Shown here: positions 1 through 11,395 of the stretch, piece by piece | Position numbering within the stretch: the stretch's first letter is position 1 | How the letters are laid out: each line of letters starts with the position of its first letter | NCBI RefSeq assembly: GCF_932274485.2 | Contig: NC_065879.2 | Coordinates: 38,310,436 to 38,374,435 of the forward strand | Source: Patella vulgata | Lineage: Eukaryota; Mollusca; Gastropoda; Patellidae | Length of the DNA: 64,000 bases | Direction: 5' to 3' | Translations under genes and position numbers: made by a program | The notes under the pieces: model-generated | Seen by the model: only the letters and a program-made list of their open reading frames with translations | Told to the model about the DNA's origin: nothing | The model's database searches: none

Positions 1-2280
1 GATTTTTAGAATGATCATTTCTCGGCTTAGAGTGAAGAAATTTAAATCCAATCTACCGTTCAGCAGCCATTGATGGTAAAACGCAAAAATGGATAACCGA
101 AACTTTTTTATTTTCGTCACAACGGTGACAATGACAATCGAGGCTATAAGGTTTTAGAATGAGTATTTCTCGGCTTAGAGTGAAGAAATTTTATTGCAAT
201 TTTCAGAATATTCCCGTTACATTATCTGTTATTTAACTATTATAGTGAGAAATGTCAGCTCTATCTAGTTTTCCATGTATCTATAATTGACTAGATTTCG
301 TAATCACGTCTTGGTTATTTGGGAAATCCCTGTCTGTAAATTATCTATTATTAGTCAAAACATCCAGGTCATGAGAGGATGAACATTCTTGATATCTAGG
401 GTTCCCCAGCTTTCTGCTCTGGAGTTACCCATCTTTGCCAAAACCCTTGTCAACGCGATATGTCATGGTTTTTATCGGATTCTTATTAAATTTCGCGTGA
501 GAGGACAAACACTATCGATATTCAGCGTTCTGCGACCTTCCATATCAGAGTGCCCCTTTGTCGAAAACCGCAATAGAAGCTAGAGGTTTCAACAGGTTCT
601 TTTTAAATTCGGTGGTAAGCATTGCTGTCATGAGGAGTCGAACTCTATCAATATTCAGTTTTCTTTCATATTCTGTCTATAAGTTACTATCCCCCCTCTA
701 CCCCATTTTAGGGCTAGGGCATCCACCTGTATCCCCCACTGCAATACGGGACATTTCATTTAACTCAACACCTTGTTCGTTTTGGCTTGACCAATTATGA
801 ACTTTATAAAGTAACGACTTGTTCGTTTTGGCTTGACCAATTATGAACTTTATAAAGTAACGACTGATATTTGAATATTCATTATATCGTAGCTATTTAT
901 GACAAAGGATTATTTTTTAATACAACATTTGAGTATACAGAATATATATGCGTAATTATAAAAATGATATCGTTACAGCACGATGATTCAATGAACTTCT
1001 GTGTTTAAAGCCTATGCGCATATAGTTATTTTTACATGATGGTAATGACTTAATAAACCTTTTATGCACCCGAGATTTAATCGTGGAATTTTCTATGGTA
1101 AACTCATTACAAATCACGTTTAATAAAACAGACCGTTGTTCACGAATAGAATTTTGCCACTTTCAACAAAATAATTGTATAGATTAATGAAATACCCGAC
1201 GTTGCACAATAACGCAATCCAAATACAGAGAACGAACGCACTTTCTGACAACCATGAAGTGGCACATAATAAGCTTAATAATATATTATATTTTATATAG
1301 GAATACTATATTTTAAATTGTTGTACGCCGACATTAAGCGTTTTGTGAGCACAATTTACTAATTTCACACCATTAGTTTGGGGAATAAATCACAAAGCAA
1401 GCAGAAGAAAATATTAGCAGTCAGATCGATTTGTTCAGATGAATGAAAAAATTGCATAAATTAATATATTGTATGTCCTAAAAGAAAAACAGTAATTCCA
1501 GCTCTTACAATTACATTTGATTTTTTTTAAAAATGGAACTGACAGTTCTCGCTATACTAATTAAAAAATAGATAATGTAAAGGGAATATGCTAAAAATAT
1601 TAGTCAAGATTACTTCACTTTGAGTCAAGAAAACATCCTTTTAATAACACTGTAGCCTCGGTTGTCATTGTTATCCTAGTTACGATAATAAACAAAGTCT
1701 CGATTATCCATTTTTACGGTAAATCAACAACGGCCGTTGAACCGGGCATCACATTCAAATCTGTTGAAAATCGGACTCATCAGATATTAATCAATGTCTA
1801 ATTAATAGTTTATTATAAAATTTAAGGTCTAAAGAAAGACCTGCAATAGGCAGATTTAACTCTTGCATAATGTATGTTTAACTATTGACATTGTATTGCT
1901 TTATGTAGTTGTGTGTTCGATATATTTCAGGAACCAACGATATTTCGTATAGGGCACATGACCTTGCAAAATATTTAATAGAACCATGTAAAACAAATAT
2001 AGATACTGTCAGAGCTATATACATCTGGGTCTGTTACACTATAAGGTAATACTTCTTATGCTTTTAAATGCAATTTAAAAGCGTTCATGCAAAATTCTTT
2101 TAAGAAAATGCACTATCGAATCTATAAGAACACAAAACTTGTAAACAGCGGAATAGATCAGTATAGAAACAATAGCGATAGGATCCATGAGCCAAACGAA
2201 TATTGTTAGTAATTCTGAACCTGGGTTATCATAATTGTTTCAGTGGCATTTAGTAATTGAACTGGGCCCTATGGAATACA
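1..2280. other. Gene-free left edge with repeat fragments
   Basis: I see no supportable gene. Bases 1-330 and about 1520-1880 resemble, in opposite orientations, the TTAA-flanked repeat found whole at 57587-57983 and 62296-62682; both copies here are decayed. Shared landmarks are the 'aaaatagataa' core and the 'cttgcataatgtat' end near 1863-1876. Bases 772-863 are a perfect two-copy tandem duplication with a 46-bp period. The short open frames at 389-800 have no codon or motif support. Confidence 0.5.
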
Positions 2281-2345
2281 ATTACTGCTTATTACTGAGC
2301 GACGTTTCGACTAGGCTTCTCTAGTCATTATCAAGCAATATATAA
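2281..2345 (-). repeat. Penelope-like or retrozyme-type terminal fragment (weak)
   Basis: On the minus strand the sequence has a perfect 6-bp stem (GACTAG / CTAGTC) followed by GAAACGTC. This pattern is common at the ends of Penelope-like elements and resembles hammerhead stem II plus the GAAAC core. The expected CUGAUGA box is degenerate (UUGAUAAU), so an active ribozyme is unlikely. The family assignment is inference. Confidence 0.3.
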
Positions 2346-2389
2346 AATATGAAAATATAACAAGACAATATACATGTACACAACAATAT

Positions 2390-3035
2390 TTGGTTAATGC
2401 TGACCAACCAGAGTACCTTTTAATTACATGTACCCAAAGAAGACAATCGCTTGACCAATTTAACACGAGTATAATAAAATATTGTTCTGGCTTAGAATGG
2501 GAAGTGAATACAAAACCAGATCTATCAGTACTAAATGTTTTCGCAAAACTGAATTATCATTCAGGCGAAACGTCTGACACAGGTAAAGGTAAAGGCCGTT
2601 CTTCAAGAGCAAAATTCGAATTCCCAACTAGGTGGTTTCCTTTTTGTACAACAAATCTCTAAAGGAAAGTTCATGGTATCTGTTCGACCACCATGTTCGG
2701 GAGCATGTCCAACGGGGAAACAACTTCCAGGAATAGCAGACGTTGTCCTGGATGTTACTGACGCAGACCAAAATACAAATCCTTATCCAAATATCAACAT
2801 GTCATATGGAGCAAATGATCCCCAGGTCCGCGGTCTAGCAGAGTCTATGAGATGTGGAGGGCTTTACGTAAGCAAGACCGGAACAATCAGGATACCAATT
2901 GAAACTGAACCTGGGTTGTCGCTGACTACAAAACTTATCCACAGCCTCAAAGAAATAAAAGATTCTGGAGACTGCCTTGCTGAGGATTCTACGAGTTTCA
3001 GTTATTTACTCGTCTTCCGAACCAATCTGATTTAA
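2390..3035 (+). other. Unrecognised open frames, possible relic coding sequence
   Basis: Two consecutive open frames (2390-2662, 90 codons; 2673-3035, 120 codons) lie downstream of the Penelope-like fragment. The second starts MVSVRPPCSGACPTG and has fairly protein-like composition (Cys, Gly, Asp, Asn mixture), unlike the AT-driven frames around it. I do not recognise either. They have no signal peptide, membrane segment or familiar motif. They may be the remains of a repeat-borne gene or chance frames. Confidence 0.2.
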
Positions 3036-3224
3036 CCTTTCCTCTTGCTGCTAGGTGTTTGATCGAGTGTCTAAGTCCTTCCTAATTTAAAGACATTCTA
3101 GCAAAGTAATATTCCTTGTCTATCTCACAATTTTGATATTAAAATAATAATAATAATAATAGGACATGGTTTTGTTTGTGATCTTTGTATTTATTTTCCA
3201 TAATTTTCCAACTGATGTTAAAGG

Positions 3225-3530
3225 AGCCAAGGCGTTAATATTTGGGACCTAGAAATTGACACAAATGGGTCGCAACGCATACAATAATGTAATATGAATG
3301 TATATAAATTGATTTACATTCAATCGTTTCTGTTTTTACTGTAATTTCTAATCAGTTAGGTTAGGCGAAATAGGCCAGTATTCTCAATTGAATTTCAATC
3401 TCTAGCGTCTGGTTATTCCAGTCTACGCCGATAGTATTTATTGGGCATGCTCTCCAGATAAGAATATAGTGTCACCGTTTGACATTACTTGTGGAATATG
3501 CCTATTGAGTTAGAGACTTAGCTACTTTAA
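3225..3530 (-). repeat. Dispersed repeat family F, copy 1
   Basis: Inverted relative to 60130-60500 and 63530-63900. Shared stretches include the 'gacacaaatgggtcgcaacg' region, the imperfect 'gtctacgccgatag' segment and the 'gagttagagacttagctact' end. It is more diverged than the two right-hand copies. No coding content is credible. Confidence 0.7.
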
Positions 3531-3799
3531 TTTGCATGTCCTTATTTACATATATTTTAACTTCCAATGAGGTACTAGTATAGGAGCTGGATCTCTCGCA
3601 CGCAAGAATTCATATCGTCCTGAATCAATTTTGTGGCCAATGGTATTCGTACCTAAAATATATATTTCATGGGTGCATTGAACAGTAAATTTAACAACAG
3701 CATACAGACTATTATTATATTCACCCCCATCGCTTAATCACCTCAACCATATGAGATGCGAAAAACTGGGCCTAAGCAAGGCAGAAATATTCGAAACCC

Positions 3800-4060
3800 G
3801 CACACTGATCAGAAGTGAATATTCGGTAGGCCGCTACAATCACTGATAAGTATGACATCAATGCGACTTAATGAGTCTCAAATATTAACTTTTTTTCACC
3901 GACAAATTAAATTCTAAAACATTTTTTTGATGTATTAGAAAAATAAATAAAAGTAGCGCCGCGTGCTGTGACGGCACGTGTTAAAGGCAGTCATCTTTTA
4001 CAGAGATATTAGAAGACTCGTAATTCTCTGTGAAACAGATTGACTATAACGCAGTACGAA
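3800..4060 (+). repeat. Dispersed repeat family D, copy 1
   Basis: Shares with 10383-10770 and about 24819-25400 a start near 'taggccg', the 'aaattaaattctaaaacat' stretch, and the end motif 'cagtcatcttttacagagat' followed by 'ctctgtgaaacagatt'. This copy lacks about 130 bp that are present in the middle of the 10.4 kb copy. Non-coding; class unknown. Confidence 0.7.
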
Positions 4061-4794
4061 ATTTTCAGACGCGACTTTACTCGGACATTTTTTCACAGGC
4101 TCCCCCAACCCCCAAACCGCCAAAGTTTTTTTACGAACCCCACGTTCGAGAATACGGATTTAAACCATGCAGAACATAATTGGCTATTTTAATGAATACA
4201 ATAACACAATCGAACGCTTTTCGCGTGCGATTTATGCGCTTCTCTCCCATTATCCGCACATTAGAGCCATGGGCGGTTCGCAATTTCTACACTTTTGATC
4301 CCTAAGTAGTTCTATTATTGAGATAATGGGTCGAATATCGAACTTCTACGTTGATGTAAAAGCCCCTCCCCACAGCTCTGGTAAAAATACAAATATCTAT
4401 CTGGTTTACTGCTTCAAAATTGGCTGCTGTACTATTGATAGAAAAGTTGGTTTTCCTTTCTTGTGGAAATGCATATTTAAAACAAAAAACAGTTGATGAT
4501 CGTATGGGCATTTGGCGAGTAATTTTCATATATCTTTAATGACCTATTCTTTTCCTATTTACGTCATTAACACCCGGTGCTAAATAAACTCATCAGATTT
4601 ACAACCTATGGTCAAGTAGCAAATAAATACAGATATTATTTGATTTCTAGGTTACTATTAGTTGAGGTAATTTTAAAGTGGCGTTATCATGATTATGACC
4701 AAGGAAATATTTTACTTAATTCTAAATAATAGCATATACATTCACACAATTAAACTCAAACAATTAAAGAATATCCAAGCCCTAGCGTACTTAA

Positions 4795-5180
4795 TTAAAG
4801 GAGCGAAATCTCTAATATTTGGGAAATACGTCAGAAGTCTCAATCGAATGGCAATCTTTAGCGTATGGTTATTCCTGTCTACACCGATAGTATGTATTGC
4901 ACATACTCTCCCGCTAAGAATATGAGGTCACCGTTTGACATCACCGGTGGAATATGTCTAGCCTCGTTCTTCGAGTCCCTTGTTACAACTAAGATAGCCG
5001 TATCGTTGTTGCAAACATTACATGTTTATTTTGTCTTAAATACTCGATATCAGAAGCCCATGCTTTTCCCGGTAAGATCAAAACATCAATTTTGATTTAG
5101 ATTGACAAATAATTCGTGTTTTCAATATCGACGACTTTGTAAAGTATGATGCTGAGTTAGAGACTTAGCTACTTTAAATG
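4795..5180 (-). repeat. Dispersed repeat family F, copy 2
   Basis: Matches the inverse of the 59880-60320 and 63276-63720 region, including the 'gacgactttgtaaag'-type segment, the 'gatatcagaagccca' stretch and the terminal 'gagttagagacttagctact'. The 4689-5095 reading frames are produced by this repeat. Confidence 0.7.
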
Positions 5181-5741
5181 ACACCGAAAATCCATTACAA
5201 AAATGAATGATTCGCAAATTAAAAGTGCAAGCAAAGAGATTTGCATGCTATTTAATTTGAACACACCCAAAGTAATCAGATGTCGTTAAATCGGAAATAT
5301 TGCTTATTCATCTTTAAAATGATTTAATGACAATATTACGTTGTTTCTTGGTGGTACGGTCTGTGTCGGTTAACCTTGTAGCAAAAATAGAATATGCTTC
5401 AGACCTCGCATTTTCAAGGAGCAATCGTTAAATGCTTGCAAACTATTATACCGTCTTCAACTTTTATGAATCACTGAGTGTTTAAGGTTAGCAAATTTCG
5501 CCAATAAGCATCTCCGATTGGGTTTAATTGGAGCATGGTATCTAAATGGTGCATAATATGGCGCATATAATAAAGTCATTCCAGCTGTACAAACATGTAG
5601 ATGGATATCCTCGGTATTCTCAGTGGGTTCATTTACGAGAGAGACCGACCTTGATACTTGTGCTTTTTTTATCGACTAAGATAGCCGAAACGTTGTTGCA
5701 AACTTTCTCAAAATATTTTAGGACATAGTTTTGTGTTCATT

Positions 5742-5999
5742 TCACTTCTTTGACATTAAATCTTTTGCAACCCTTCTCACAATGGTACGTACAAACATGC
5801 CTGTGGTGAACGTAAACAATGACGCTAAGGCTGGTATGTAAACTGCTTTTTGATTGGTTCCTAGAATCAACCTACGACCAAGGGCAGATAATTTGAATTC
5901 GCGAAAAAAGCCTGAATGGAACAAGGGTTTAGTGGAGTAGAACGGAACGATACCACTGAGAATACCGAGGATGATAGATGAAATGAATAAGACAGGCAC
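5742..5999 (-). CDS. Possible terminal exon, small membrane protein (unrecognised)
   Basis: The 85-codon minus-strand frame reads MPVLFISSIILGILSG near its start, with a hydrophobic segment at residues 2-22 and a second at about 52-72 (IPALASLFTFTTGMFV), then a basic tail ending in LMSKK and TGA. Just upstream is a plausible splice acceptor (pyrimidine-rich 'ttttcactttcc' then ag), so the ATG may be internal and the frame may be the last exon of a gene whose other exons I cannot find. A 20-bp piece (5950-5969) recurs inverted at 5608-5627, and a repeat abuts the stop. It resembles small two-helix mitochondrial or ER proteins, but I cannot name a family. Confidence 0.3.
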   Translation of the reverse strand: MPVLFISSIILGILSGIVPFYSTKPLFHSGFFREFKLSALGRRLILGTNQKAVYIPALASLFTFTTGMFVRTIVRRVAKDLMSKK

Positions 6000-7187
6000 T
6001 TTAGCTGGAAAGTGAAAACACGCCTCATTTGTTTAAATTTACGAGTTCACACATCTATGAAATGGCAGGCCTTTGGTTAATAGTTAAATTTGTGTTTATA
6101 GAAAGCGCGCCGAGTTTAATATTTAAATTCTGACTTCCCTAATTTTATTTCGGTTCAAATTCGACATTGATTTCCTAAGTTTTACTCATATTCCTTTCAT
6201 AAAACATAGGTGGTAGCGTATTCGGGTTTGTTCAAATGGCGTTAATCGGACTAATGGGGGACATGGCGTTGGCACCATAAATGGTTAGTCCTTTTTCGGC
6301 TATCTTAACCACAGGGTACAGAAATCAGTAGGCTTGTGGCAACTGGTTATTCAAGATTTGTTCCAATGGGATGAGTTTCAATCAAATCAGTGGTGCATTT
6401 TCATTCCGTCTCATCTATGTCTTCTTATAATGTTATTTTTTATATTTTGACTTGGCTCAATTGCGGTGCCAGGATTTGGAGTATTTCCTGAATAAAGAAT
6501 ACAACCAACAAATTTAGTTGCTTCTCACAATCTCACTCAACCCCGCCTTGCACCGCCACTGCTTGCATGTTGTATATAATTATGATGCACGGATCTGATT
6601 CGTGGATTTGGATGAATTTTTAATACAGACACAGCATTGTAAAAAAGCAATTTAAACAGGGTTAAGGCTTTAGCACACTCAAACCTTGATGAGGCAAAGT
6701 GATCTGTATAGAAAAAAAATCTAGGATATCTTCAACATTTGATTGTTGTGTGAGTATAATCTAACAAGCTATAAAGACTGTTGAATGATTTACGACAAGG
6801 TACTCACGATGTTGAACAAATACTATCAAGCGGGGAAGATACCACGAAGCCTGGGTGATAACAACCATTCAGATAGGGTATAAAAAATCTGACTTCAAAT
6901 ATCCCTGGTTGGAATTTTTTTACGGCGGTTATCGACTAAATATGGACATTTTATGTGCCTTGAAGAAGATAAACAATATTTTAGCCTGGTATCAGCATGG
7001 ATTGTTATATTATGAGTCAGTAATGGTGGAACACAATATAAAACTTGGTAGAAATTGGTTGGCTATTCATGTGTTCTGTCTTTGTACTAAAACGAAAGGC
7101 CTCATGGTCAAATTGTGCATCAGCACAGTGGTAACTTCTGTTCGAATATGACGGACACGTAATCAATTCAAGTGCACTTTCCAAAGG
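6000..7187. other. Spacer upstream of class A GPCR
   Basis: AT-rich, with no repeat I can delimit. The frame at 6855-7151 has no recognisable motif and is probably chance. The promoter and any 5' UTR exon of the GPCR at 7188 should lie here or upstream, but no TATA box stands out. Confidence 0.4.
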
Positions 7188-8468
7188 ATGTTACCCCAAC
7201 GTAATTTTAGTATGTTCTTGGACAAGATGGCCACAAGTTTATTCCAAATCACCAGTAGTGAGGTAACTAACATTACTTTCACGGATTATCTCGAGTATAA
7301 AACTGCGATGTGGCTTTGGCGAATATTTTCTCCACTTCTCATCATTATAGGAACATTTGGAAATTTGTTATCACTCCTGGTTCTCACCAGGAAACGACTT
7401 CGTTCCTCGCCGGCTATGTTCTACCTGTCTATTTTGGCAGTTGTTGACATCACTGTTCTGTACAGTGGATTGATGCGTGTCTGGCTGGAGAATGTCTACA
7501 ACATACATTTAAGGGAGATGTCCGAAGGAGCATGTCGATTCCACACCTTTTTTGTTTATTTCATATTGTCCTTTAGTGTTTGGATTTTAGTAGCTGTTAC
7601 CGTGGATAGATGCATCATAGTCTGCGCTCCCTTCAGAGCCAAAAGCTTAAGTTCGTTGTCAATAGCACGAAAAACATTGTTAGCGATAGCGTTGGTTCTG
7701 ATCGGTTTTAATTTCCATATTCTGTTCACACAGACATTAGTACAAGTTGATTATTTTGAAGAAGATATCCGTTGTAGTCACGCGGTTACTGGAAAACACT
7801 TCCGCGATTTTATTTGGCCCTGGATGGACTTTGCTGTAAACTGTATCATCCCTGTTGCTATAATGTTGGTATGTAATTTGATGATCATTCGCCGTATCGC
7901 TGTCTCAGCTAGGAAGCTAAAGCATCACATGGATTTAGATAAATGTGTACAACATAATACAGCAACGCCTTCGGACACACAGAAGGGAAATACCGTCCAA
8001 ACACTGTCCATTGCTGCTTTAGGAGTTTCTAACACAGCTATTGGCGGTGCGCAGGAGCGGACTAATTCTCCAGAGGTGGGTACAAGCTTCTCATTCCGCC
8101 CAAAGCTGGACTCTGAGATATCTCGTAGACTCCATAGCAGATCAACAAATTTAACGGTGATGCTGTTGGTGGTGACATTTGTTTTCATGATATTGTCTCT
8201 GCCAATTACTGTGTATCTAATAGGATTTCAAGTATGGGTAGCTGTGGCTGACCCTATGGAGGAGGCCGTGTTGGAACTTGGTTGGGCTGTAGCCAATATT
8301 TTTCAATATACCAACAATTCAATTCATTTCTTCTTGTATTGCCTGACGGGTCCGAGATTCCGACGGGAGTTTGTCTCTATGTTTAAAGGAACGTTTGGAC
8401 AAAAGCGTATTGAACCGAGCGAAATTGTAGGTAAAATAGCACGAGCTAGTGCTGTTAGTGACAAATAG
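7188..8468 (+). CDS. Class A peptide-type GPCR (FMRFamide-receptor-like), intronless
   Basis: A single-exon 426-aa rhodopsin-family receptor for an extracellular ligand, probably a neuropeptide, at the plasma membrane. Seven hydrophobic segments are visible. TM1 carries GN (N59), TM2 has LAVVD (D87), and C116 at the top of TM3 pairs with C196 in loop 2. TM3 ends D140-R141-C142, so the usual DRY is DRC. TM6 has LSLP without the CWxP tryptophan. TM7 ends NNSIHFFLY (376-384) in place of NPxxY, followed by a GPRFRREF helix 8. Loop 3 (about 240-318) is long and polar. NFS (6) and NIT (28) are potential N-glycosylation sites. The first ATG opens the frame; a second Met (M9) is close by. The NS-I-x-FFLY end is common in lophotrochozoan FMRFamide/TRH-receptor-like orphans. 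The ligand is not predictable. Confidence 0.9.
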   Translation: MLPQRNFSMFLDKMATSLFQITSSEVTNITFTDYLEYKTAMWLWRIFSPLLIIIGTFGNLLSLLVLTRKRLRSSPAMFYLSILAVVDITVLYSGLMRVWLENVYNIHLREMSEGACRFHTFFVYFILSFSVWILVAVTVDRCIIVCAPFRAKSLSSLSIARKTLLAIALVLIGFNFHILFTQTLVQVDYFEEDIRCSHAVTGKHFRDFIWPWMDFAVNCIIPVAIMLVCNLMIIRRIAVSARKLKHHMDLDKCVQHNTATPSDTQKGNTVQTLSIAALGVSNTAIGGAQERTNSPEVGTSFSFRPKLDSEISRRLHSRSTNLTVMLLVVTFVFMILSLPITVYLIGFQVWVAVADPMEEAVLELGWAVANIFQYTNNSIHFFLYCLTGPRFRREFVSMFKGTFGQKRIEPSEIVGKIARASAVSDK

Positions 8469-9190
8469 ATCAACTAAATTAGGAACATTCCTCCACGTAT
8501 TTTAATATTTCTTGTGATAACTTCATAGAACACTGTATCATATGTATATATAGCTAATTTCAGCATCTGCAGCTCGTGATATATATTATATTGCCTGTCT
8601 ATTATTATAATATAAGTTATCGTAGAAAATACTGATAAAATGGTAAAAAATTCGTTCAGTTAATAGTAGTCCAGGAGCTAGCAAGGATTGAGGACCGGAA
8701 TTAGTAGATATGTGATCGGGATTAACCAAAACGCAACTCTTGAGTAACGCTTTTTGGGACACAACCCCGGGGCACTGTTCACATTATTGTTAGAATTGGT
8801 ATTATAACACGTCTCGAGTACATACTCGAAGCCTGTGACCAAATGTTCCTTTGGATTCCCAATAACAAAATAGATACCTCTAAGTTGTCAAATTTGGGGA
8901 TTAACCCACTTCTGAGTATGTCAAAAGTCACCATTGGCCGGCCTCGCCCAGTCTATCATTTCCAGTGCAAACACAAACTTGGCGTCAAAACTATTCCTTG
9001 GGACCCACTGTGGCAATATGAATCCTTCTCGGGATTAACCCCAATTTATATTAACGCACATCTCTAGTATAATCACAAAATGGTTGTTAGATTGTTCCTT
9101 GGGGCCCACTGTGGCAATACAAATCTTTCTGGGTTGTCAAATCTGGCGATAAAACATTTTCTGGGTAGGCGAAATGTGACCATTGGACGT
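8469..9190. other. Spacer 3' of class A GPCR
   Basis: No gene seen. Bases about 8860-9180 contain two imperfect copies of a stretch with 'attccttggg(g)cccactgtggcaata', spaced about 110 bp apart: a short degenerate tandem repeat. Confidence 0.4.
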
Positions 9191-9194
9191 TTCC

Positions 9195-9360
9195 AGGCGG
9201 CCTAGGTAGCTCAGTCAGTAAGACGTTGGCTCTCTAACCTGGGGGTCACGTCTTCGATACCGATGTCGGCGGATGAAGTTCGTTGAGATTTTCCGGCGTG
9301 GTTTCCCCTTAGCAGTGGTGCATGGCAAGGAATAACGCATAGTCGAGGTGTTAATTCATT
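9195..9360 (+). repeat. tRNA-headed SINE (family 2), truncated
   Basis: Begins with a tRNA-like A-box region (ggtagctcagtcagtaag) and a degenerate B box (tcttcgatacc), then the body segment 'ttttccggcgtggtttcccc' followed by 'agtggtgca', shared with the family 2 copies at 24490-24815 and 44310-44550. The distal body is missing or diverged. It is not a tRNA gene: the acceptor arm does not close. Confidence 0.65.
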
Positions 9361-9999
9361 TTACCAAACGAATTTTAAATTGATGACTTTCACCACAAAT
9401 ACCAGACGTTCATTTGGTTACCCGAATTTACATCTTCTCAAACCTTCTTTTCTGTTGGCTCGTTTCCTCTGTCAACATGTGAAATACACTCTCTGTTAAT
9501 AAAAATCTTTGCCAGCTCCTACACTATAGTGTTCATTTATATGACCCGTGCCGACGAAAGACGTTTTATTACCTTGTCCGTAGCAAGCAGGGGGTAGCTG
9601 CACCCCCAATGGACGCAATACGAAGCCACCGACCAACGTGCCTATATTAGTATGGACGCCACATAAAGCCGAGTGACATTGGTTGGGCTGCCCCCTTTCC
9701 CCCGCTAGCCACGTGCCTGCAGCTCTATATAACATGTAGAAGCGAAATGATGCATTGTTATTCCTGGCCTGAGCTGGATACTTATGGTTACAATGCATAA
9801 TTTACAACGCTTAAAATTAACTTGCCTTTCTCTTCTACCCCTAACTCACAGACGAGTTTACTGGAGGTTACATCAATAGGGGCCTACTCATCCCAGCTGG
9901 TGTCTCTTGAACCGAATTTATCAGCTGTCTAACACTAAGGAATCTTCATGATGTCTCAAATCTAGGACTTAAACCACTCTTATAACTTAGACAGTGTCC
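9361..9999. other. Unassigned spacer
   Basis: No gene supported. The 100-codon minus frame at 9496-9798 has low-complexity composition and no motif. Confidence 0.4.
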
Positions 10000-10003
10000 T
10001 TAA

Positions 10004-10163
10004 AGGGCCAATCCCGATTATATTTTGGAGAATAAAACTGCTTAATTTTTTGTTAAAAGCACTTAAAATTGTCTACCTTTGAGACAAGATGAATACACCA
10101 TTCCTCTATATTTTGGCGCTTAAATTTTATTTTTGATACTCTGTTCAAATCGGGATAGTCCCT
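10004..10163. mobile_element. TTAA-flanked MITE, family A, short copy
   Basis: 160 bp bounded by TTAA (10000-10003 and 10164-10167). The ends are near-palindromic: AGGGCCAATCCCGATT on the left, and on the right AATCGGGATAGTCCCT, the imperfect inverse. A longer relative lies at 20315-20794. TTAA targets with purine-rich termini are typical of Kolobok-type non-autonomous elements, though piggyBac is also TTAA-specific. No coding content. Confidence 0.8.
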
Positions 10164-10382
10164 TTAAGACAACTCTGTCAAGTGTTTAATTGGACAAATA
10201 TTACCTAATTAATTATGATGATTGGTTGCTAAGCCAAATGATGCAATAGGAATTTTCCAACACAAGTGATAGACATGATTTTCTGGGTTCACCTAAAATC
10301 ATCTCTGTTTTGGTTTTATAAATCTTTTTATGTGTCAACCACTCAATCATTTTAATTTGAGTACGTAAGATATGACTTCTCA

Positions 10383-10770
10383 CACTGATCTGCAGTTAAT
10401 ATTCGCTAGGCCGTGACAATCACTGATAGGATGACATCGATGCGACTTAATGAGCCATAAATATTAACTTTTTTCCTCCGAAAAATTAAATTCTAAAACA
10501 TATTTTTTATGTATTAGAAAAATAAATAAAGACGTTTGAAGTATTTGTAGGTAAAAATTATTTCCTATTTTAGTGTAAATGAGTATTAAAATGAGTAAAA
10601 GGCACCATCCTGCTCGAATCAGTAACGTTTTAAGTAAACAATGCATGCGTCATTGAGCCAATGACTGACGCCACGTGATATAACGTCATGTGTTGAAGGC
10701 AGTCATCTTTTACAGAGATATTAGAAGACTTTCGTAATACTCTGTAAAACAGATGACTTCTCTACAATGT
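10383..10770 (+). repeat. Dispersed repeat family D, copy 2 (longest clear copy)
   Basis: Starts near 'ttcgctaggccg' and runs to the 'ctctgtaaaacagat' end. It holds the full body shared with 3800-4060 and 24819-25400, including 'gtttgaagtattt' and 'aaaatgagtaaaaggcacca'. The 60-codon minus frame inside it is a by-product. Confidence 0.7.
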
Positions 10771-10839
10771 GTGAATGTAATAATTAATTAAAGATACAAT
10801 ATGACCGAAAAGATCATAGTATTACACTATGAGTAGTGC

Positions 10840-11060
10840 TCATAATGACATGATTGGTGGGCGCCTTATAATGACAATATATGATTGTCGGGTCGCATAT
10901 AATGCATAACGTCGAATGAGATTGTTTGGGCGTCCACGACTTGATCAATGGGGCACCAAAATGGCATGATTGGTGGTGTGCCTCATCCTGGAGGGGCGCC
11001 CATAATGCCGAGATTGGTGGGCCGTCCACGATAAGATCATGGCGCCCAACTAAGAAACCG
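10840..11060. repeat. Degenerate minisatellite, roughly 40-bp units
   Basis: Successive units carry variants of 'ataatgxcatgattggtggg' followed by 'cgxcc' (for example near 10846, 10960 and 11000). The minus-strand 92-codon frame across it is a repeat artefact. Confidence 0.5.
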
Positions 11061-11164
11061 ACCGCATACCGACGCCCGAAGAAATCTACCATTTTACCAT
11101 AAGAAAGCCAAATGAAGATTGTAAGATATTTTCCAGGTCAAATTCCCGATGGGGATGAAACAAT

Positions 11165-11395
11165 CTGATTAAAATACAGATCTAAATTTCGTTTTGTTCT
11201 TTTATACACTACATGAAGGTCTGGTCAGTTGTAGTGGAAGGTCGCCGTAACAGACCGTTTCATTGGCTAATCCCTTACTTCAACCAGAACGCGGATTATT
11301 TAATAACTCTTCCAGATCCTAGTGTAGTAAAGACAAGTAAAACGAAATTTTGAACTATAAAAAACGAAACGAAATAGGATCTGTGTTTTAATCAG
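11165..11395. mobile_element. 231-bp MITE with about 30-bp inverted termini
   Basis: The left end ctgattaaaatacagatct, running on to 'tttcgttttg', is mirrored by the right end, which reads inversely ctgattaaaacacagatcc followed by 'tatttcgttt'. No convincing target duplication is visible, so the superfamily is open. Non-coding. Confidence 0.65.

Noticed and set aside
9195-9270. Possible tRNA gene
   Set aside because: A- and B-box-like segments are present, but there is no closed acceptor stem, and the sequence continues into a SINE body.
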